From an uncultured Steroidobacter sp. (GTDB lineage: Bacteria > Pseudomonadota > Gammaproteobacteria > Steroidobacterales > Steroidobacteraceae): a stretch of 64,000 bases of DNA. The position numbers and the translations under genes are program-made. Position 1 is the first letter of the stretch, and each line of letters opens with the position of its first letter. Below are positions 62,173 to 64,000 of the stretch, piece after piece. The stretch is from assembly GCA_937864115.1 (NCBI GenBank), contig CALMII010000004.1:1-64000 (forward strand), in the 5' to 3' direction. The notes under the pieces are model-generated. The model saw nothing but the letters and a program-made list of their open reading frames with translations. It was not told the origin of the DNA and did no database searches.

Positions 62173-62807
62173 GCGCGACTTTGTCGGAGTCGCTCAATGC
62201 GAGCGATCCGCGTGACGCCATCCTGTTCGGTCAAACCCCGCTGGTCCCTATGCCACGCTTCGGCGCACTGCCGACGCTGGAGGTGGGTCGGCGGCGGTAC
62301 ATCGTGGCTGCGGACGGGTTGTACTTGCAGGCTCGCAGTCGAGTGCTCTCCGTCACATGCCGGCTCGCCGAAGCAGTCACGCCCTTTGGTGACCTGCAGC
62401 CTCGCATCGAACTCGTCGGCGGACTGATTCCGCAAGCGCTTTTCGCTCAGATCGCTCAGCACGCGCTGAAGTACAGCCCCAATGAGTGGGCCTGCCTCAT
62501 TCACTGGAACCCCACAACGCGCGGCTACGAACTGTCGATACCGGAAGTCGCGGACTCGGGGCACGGGCACATCACCTACCGCACCGACATGATCGATCAG
62601 GATTTCCTCGTGCTGGATGTCCACACGCACGGCCGCTATCCCGCCTTCTTCAGCGCTGTCGATGACCGAAGCGATGAACGCCACGGCTGTTACTTCGCAA
62701 GCGTGCTCGGCCGCTGCGATTCGCAGTTCACGCTCGAAGCGACGAGCCGACTTGTCATTGATGGAGCCTTCATCGAATTGCCGTGGCATCCGTGGGAAGA
62801 CGCATAG
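62169..62807 (+). CDS. PRTRC system protein A (JAB/MPN metalloprotease-like)
   Basis: 212 residues from GTG 62169, overlapping the protein B stop (GTGA). The JAMM-type metal motif is visible: VHTHGRYPAFFSAVDD, with His152, His154, Ser162 and Asp165. Such domains remove ubiquitin-like or sulfur-carrier tails. Protein A is the last of the PRTRC genes seen here. Confidence 0.88.
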   Translation: MSATLSESLNASDPRDAILFGQTPLVPMPRFGALPTLEVGRRRYIVAADGLYLQARSRVLSVTCRLAEAVTPFGDLQPRIELVGGLIPQALFAQIAQHALKYSPNEWACLIHWNPTTRGYELSIPEVADSGHGHITYRTDMIDQDFLVLDVHTHGRYPAFFSAVDDRSDERHGCYFASVLGRCDSQFTLEATSRLVIDGAFIELPWHPWEDA

Positions 62808-62872
62808 CGGTTGCGCTTGCGATGCGGTGATGCACTGTGGGAGCGCCCTTTCGCTTTCCCACTTCACCCCCC

Positions 62873-64000
62873 ATGCGTCATTCATCGCAGCTTCCGAACC
62901 GTGCGCGCCCCGTGGTACGCGTTGGAATTCCCATCTGCACGCCACGGCTCGTGTCAGCCGCGCGCGATCGCGGCTACCCGGTACTGTTCTCCGCCAATGC
63001 GTTTGCACGGACCTACCGGCGTGGGCACGAGCGCGAGCGAGCGTTTCGGCGCTTTGCGCTTCCGCGAGCGAACCTTCTCGAGGGCGTGGACGCTGCGCTC
63101 GATTCGGCCGGTTTCGTAGCGGCCGTTCGCTACGGCGACTATCGATGGACTGTCGATGACTATCTCGATTTGGTACGTGCTCACCCATGGACGTGGTGGG
63201 CAAGCATGGACTACTGCTGTGAACCGGAAGTCGCCGCTGACCGTGCGCTGCGCATCCTGCGGATGGCCGCGACCGCCTCGCTGTATTGGGTGTGCGAGCG
63301 CGCCGCCCGCGAGCGCGGTCTGTCATCACCGGTGCCTGTTCTCCAGGGTTGGCATCCGTCGGAATACGTCGAGTGTGCGCGCTGGATGGGTCTAGATGGC
63401 TGGCCGGCACTGGTCGGCGTCGGGTCGGTATGTCGACGCGCGGTGCGCGGACCTGCAGGGGTGCTCGCCGTAGTGGAGGCGCTCGACGGCATCCTCCCGC
63501 CGCACGTCCAACTGCACTTGTTCGGAGTCAAGAGCGATGCACTGGCTGCGCTCGCCTCTCATCCCCGGCTTGCGTCCTGTGACTCGATGGCCTGGGATTT
63601 CGCGGCGCGGCGTGAACGCCCGGCCGGGCGCGACAGTGCGTTCCGCATCGTTTGCATGCGGCGTTGGGCTGAACGACAGCACACGGTTGTCTCGCGGCTC
63701 GTAGGACAGCCCACCCTTCAGCGATCGTTCGCAACACTTCTGGACTCACCGCCCCAGACCACGCTCGAAGCGCTCGCCATCGAGGCGCTTGCGCTTCAGC
63801 ACGCAGACTTACTGATGCAGCGTGACATCGAACACCTGGACGCCGTGTGGTCGCTCAAGCGAGATGCGGCCGTGGCCGTTGCGCTCGTACGTCAGCGTGG
63901 CAACTCGCATGCACTGCGGGCCGGACTGGATGAACTGCTTGGCGGCAGCGCTGATCGTTTCGATCACCTTCTTGATGCGGCCGATGACGTTGCACTCGGC
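62873..64000 (+). CDS. DpdA-like (TGT-fold) DNA deazapurine transferase, runs off window
   Basis: 376 codons, open to the window end. The sequence follows a tRNA-guanine transglycosylase barrel: VLFSANAFARTYRR, then LDSAGFVAA with the likely nucleophile/base Asp77, ASMDYCCEPE with Asp113, VPVLQGWHPSEYV, LVGVGSVCRR and QLHLFGVKS. This is the layout of DpdA-type enzymes, which exchange guanine in DNA for a 7-deazapurine, rather than of tRNA-acting Tgt. It lies 65 bp after PRTRC protein A. No dpdB, queuosine-precursor or restriction genes are in view, so the modification pathway cannot be judged. Confidence 0.72.
   Translation, partial: MRHSSQLPNRARPVVRVGIPICTPRLVSAARDRGYPVLFSANAFARTYRRGHERERAFRRFALPRANLLEGVDAALDSAGFVAAVRYGDYRWTVDDYLDLVRAHPWTWWASMDYCCEPEVAADRALRILRMAATASLYWVCERAARERGLSSPVPVLQGWHPSEYVECARWMGLDGWPALVGVGSVCRRAVRGPAGVLAVVEALDGILPPHVQLHLFGVKSDALAALASHPRLASCDSMAWDFAARRERPAGRDSAFRIVCMRRWAERQHTVVSRLVGQPTLQRSFATLLDSPPQTTLEALAIEALALQHADLLMQRDIEHLDAVWSLKRDAAVAVALVRQRGNSHALRAGLDELLGGSADRFDHLLDAADDVALG

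Noticed and set aside
62007..63410. 467-codon minus-strand frame opposite PRTRC B/A and the last gene
   Set aside because: It is antisense to three clear coding frames, very rich in Arg/Ser/Pro and lacks domains.
1..64000. CRISPR array, tRNA, rRNA, integrase or attachment site
   Set aside because: No regularly spaced repeats, no tRNA-like cloverleaf and no recombinase gene were noticed; the element borders must lie outside or cannot be seen.

Overview
The window looks like a chromosome or large mobile element of a GC-rich Gammaproteobacterium. That is inferred from the gene families (CopL/CopA/CopB, mer, imuA-imuB-dnaE2, PqaA, PRTRC cassette) and codon use. No rRNA, tRNA, integrase, origin or CRISPR array is visible, so the ends of any element cannot be placed. 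From about 23.6 kb onward most genes are short, hypothetical and of the kind carried by integrative conjugative elements or plasmids. I read this part as the backbone of such an element, with the first 23 kb as cargo or flanking genome.

Region 1 (1-8.9 kb) is heavy-metal resistance. On the minus strand, copL, a MerR-type gene, copA and the start of copB form a copper module. It is divergent from a four-helix copper-storage (Csp-like) gene and a DUF305 gene. A small secreted Met/Lys-rich protein follows. Next comes a complete mer locus: merR, divergent from merT-merP-merB-merA, with a textbook MerR operator (19-bp promoter spacer, perfect 9-bp dyad). A decayed, frameshifted MerR-family gene lies just downstream of merA.

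Region 2 (9.6-15.2 kb) is the damage-inducible mutagenesis operon imuA-imuB-dnaE2. It is led by a LexA-like box and an extra 85-residue zinc-ribbon gene. Region 3 (15.3-23.6 kb, minus strand) holds a PqaA-like hydrolase and a likely five-gene sensing/transport operon: histidine kinase, PAP2-like membrane protein, periplasmic binding protein, TonB-dependent receptor and a double-receiver response regulator.

Region 4 (23.6-57.4 kb) is the accessory backbone. It contains a ParB-like protein, a CDP-alcohol phosphatidyltransferase and two proteins sharing a DUF1173-like N-terminal CxC/HxxxC module. It also holds a HerA-like ATPase translationally coupled to a protein with many helix-turn-helix units, and a Tus (replication-terminus binding) homologue whose upstream region is bracketed by a perfect 18-bp inverted repeat. 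Further on come an SGNH/MBOAT acyltransferase pair, a Toprim primase-like protein, a SurA-like/DsbA fusion, a protein built of five IS630-type winged helices, a RecD2-like helicase, an adenine methyltransferase, an AcaB/DUF1845-type protein, an SppA-like protease, a PH-domain membrane protein, a membrane-anchored Mrr-like nuclease and a DUF2062 protein.

Region 5 (57.6-64 kb) is a PRTRC cassette: ParB, E, C, F, B, A. It is followed by an unfinished ORF that resembles the tRNA-guanine transglycosylase-like DpdA enzymes that put 7-deazapurines into DNA. The most unusual items are the Tus-like gene with its Ter-like repeats, the DpdA-like gene attached to PRTRC, the ATPase/multi-HTH pair, the five-repeat winged-helix protein, and the zinc-ribbon gene leading the SOS mutagenesis operon.
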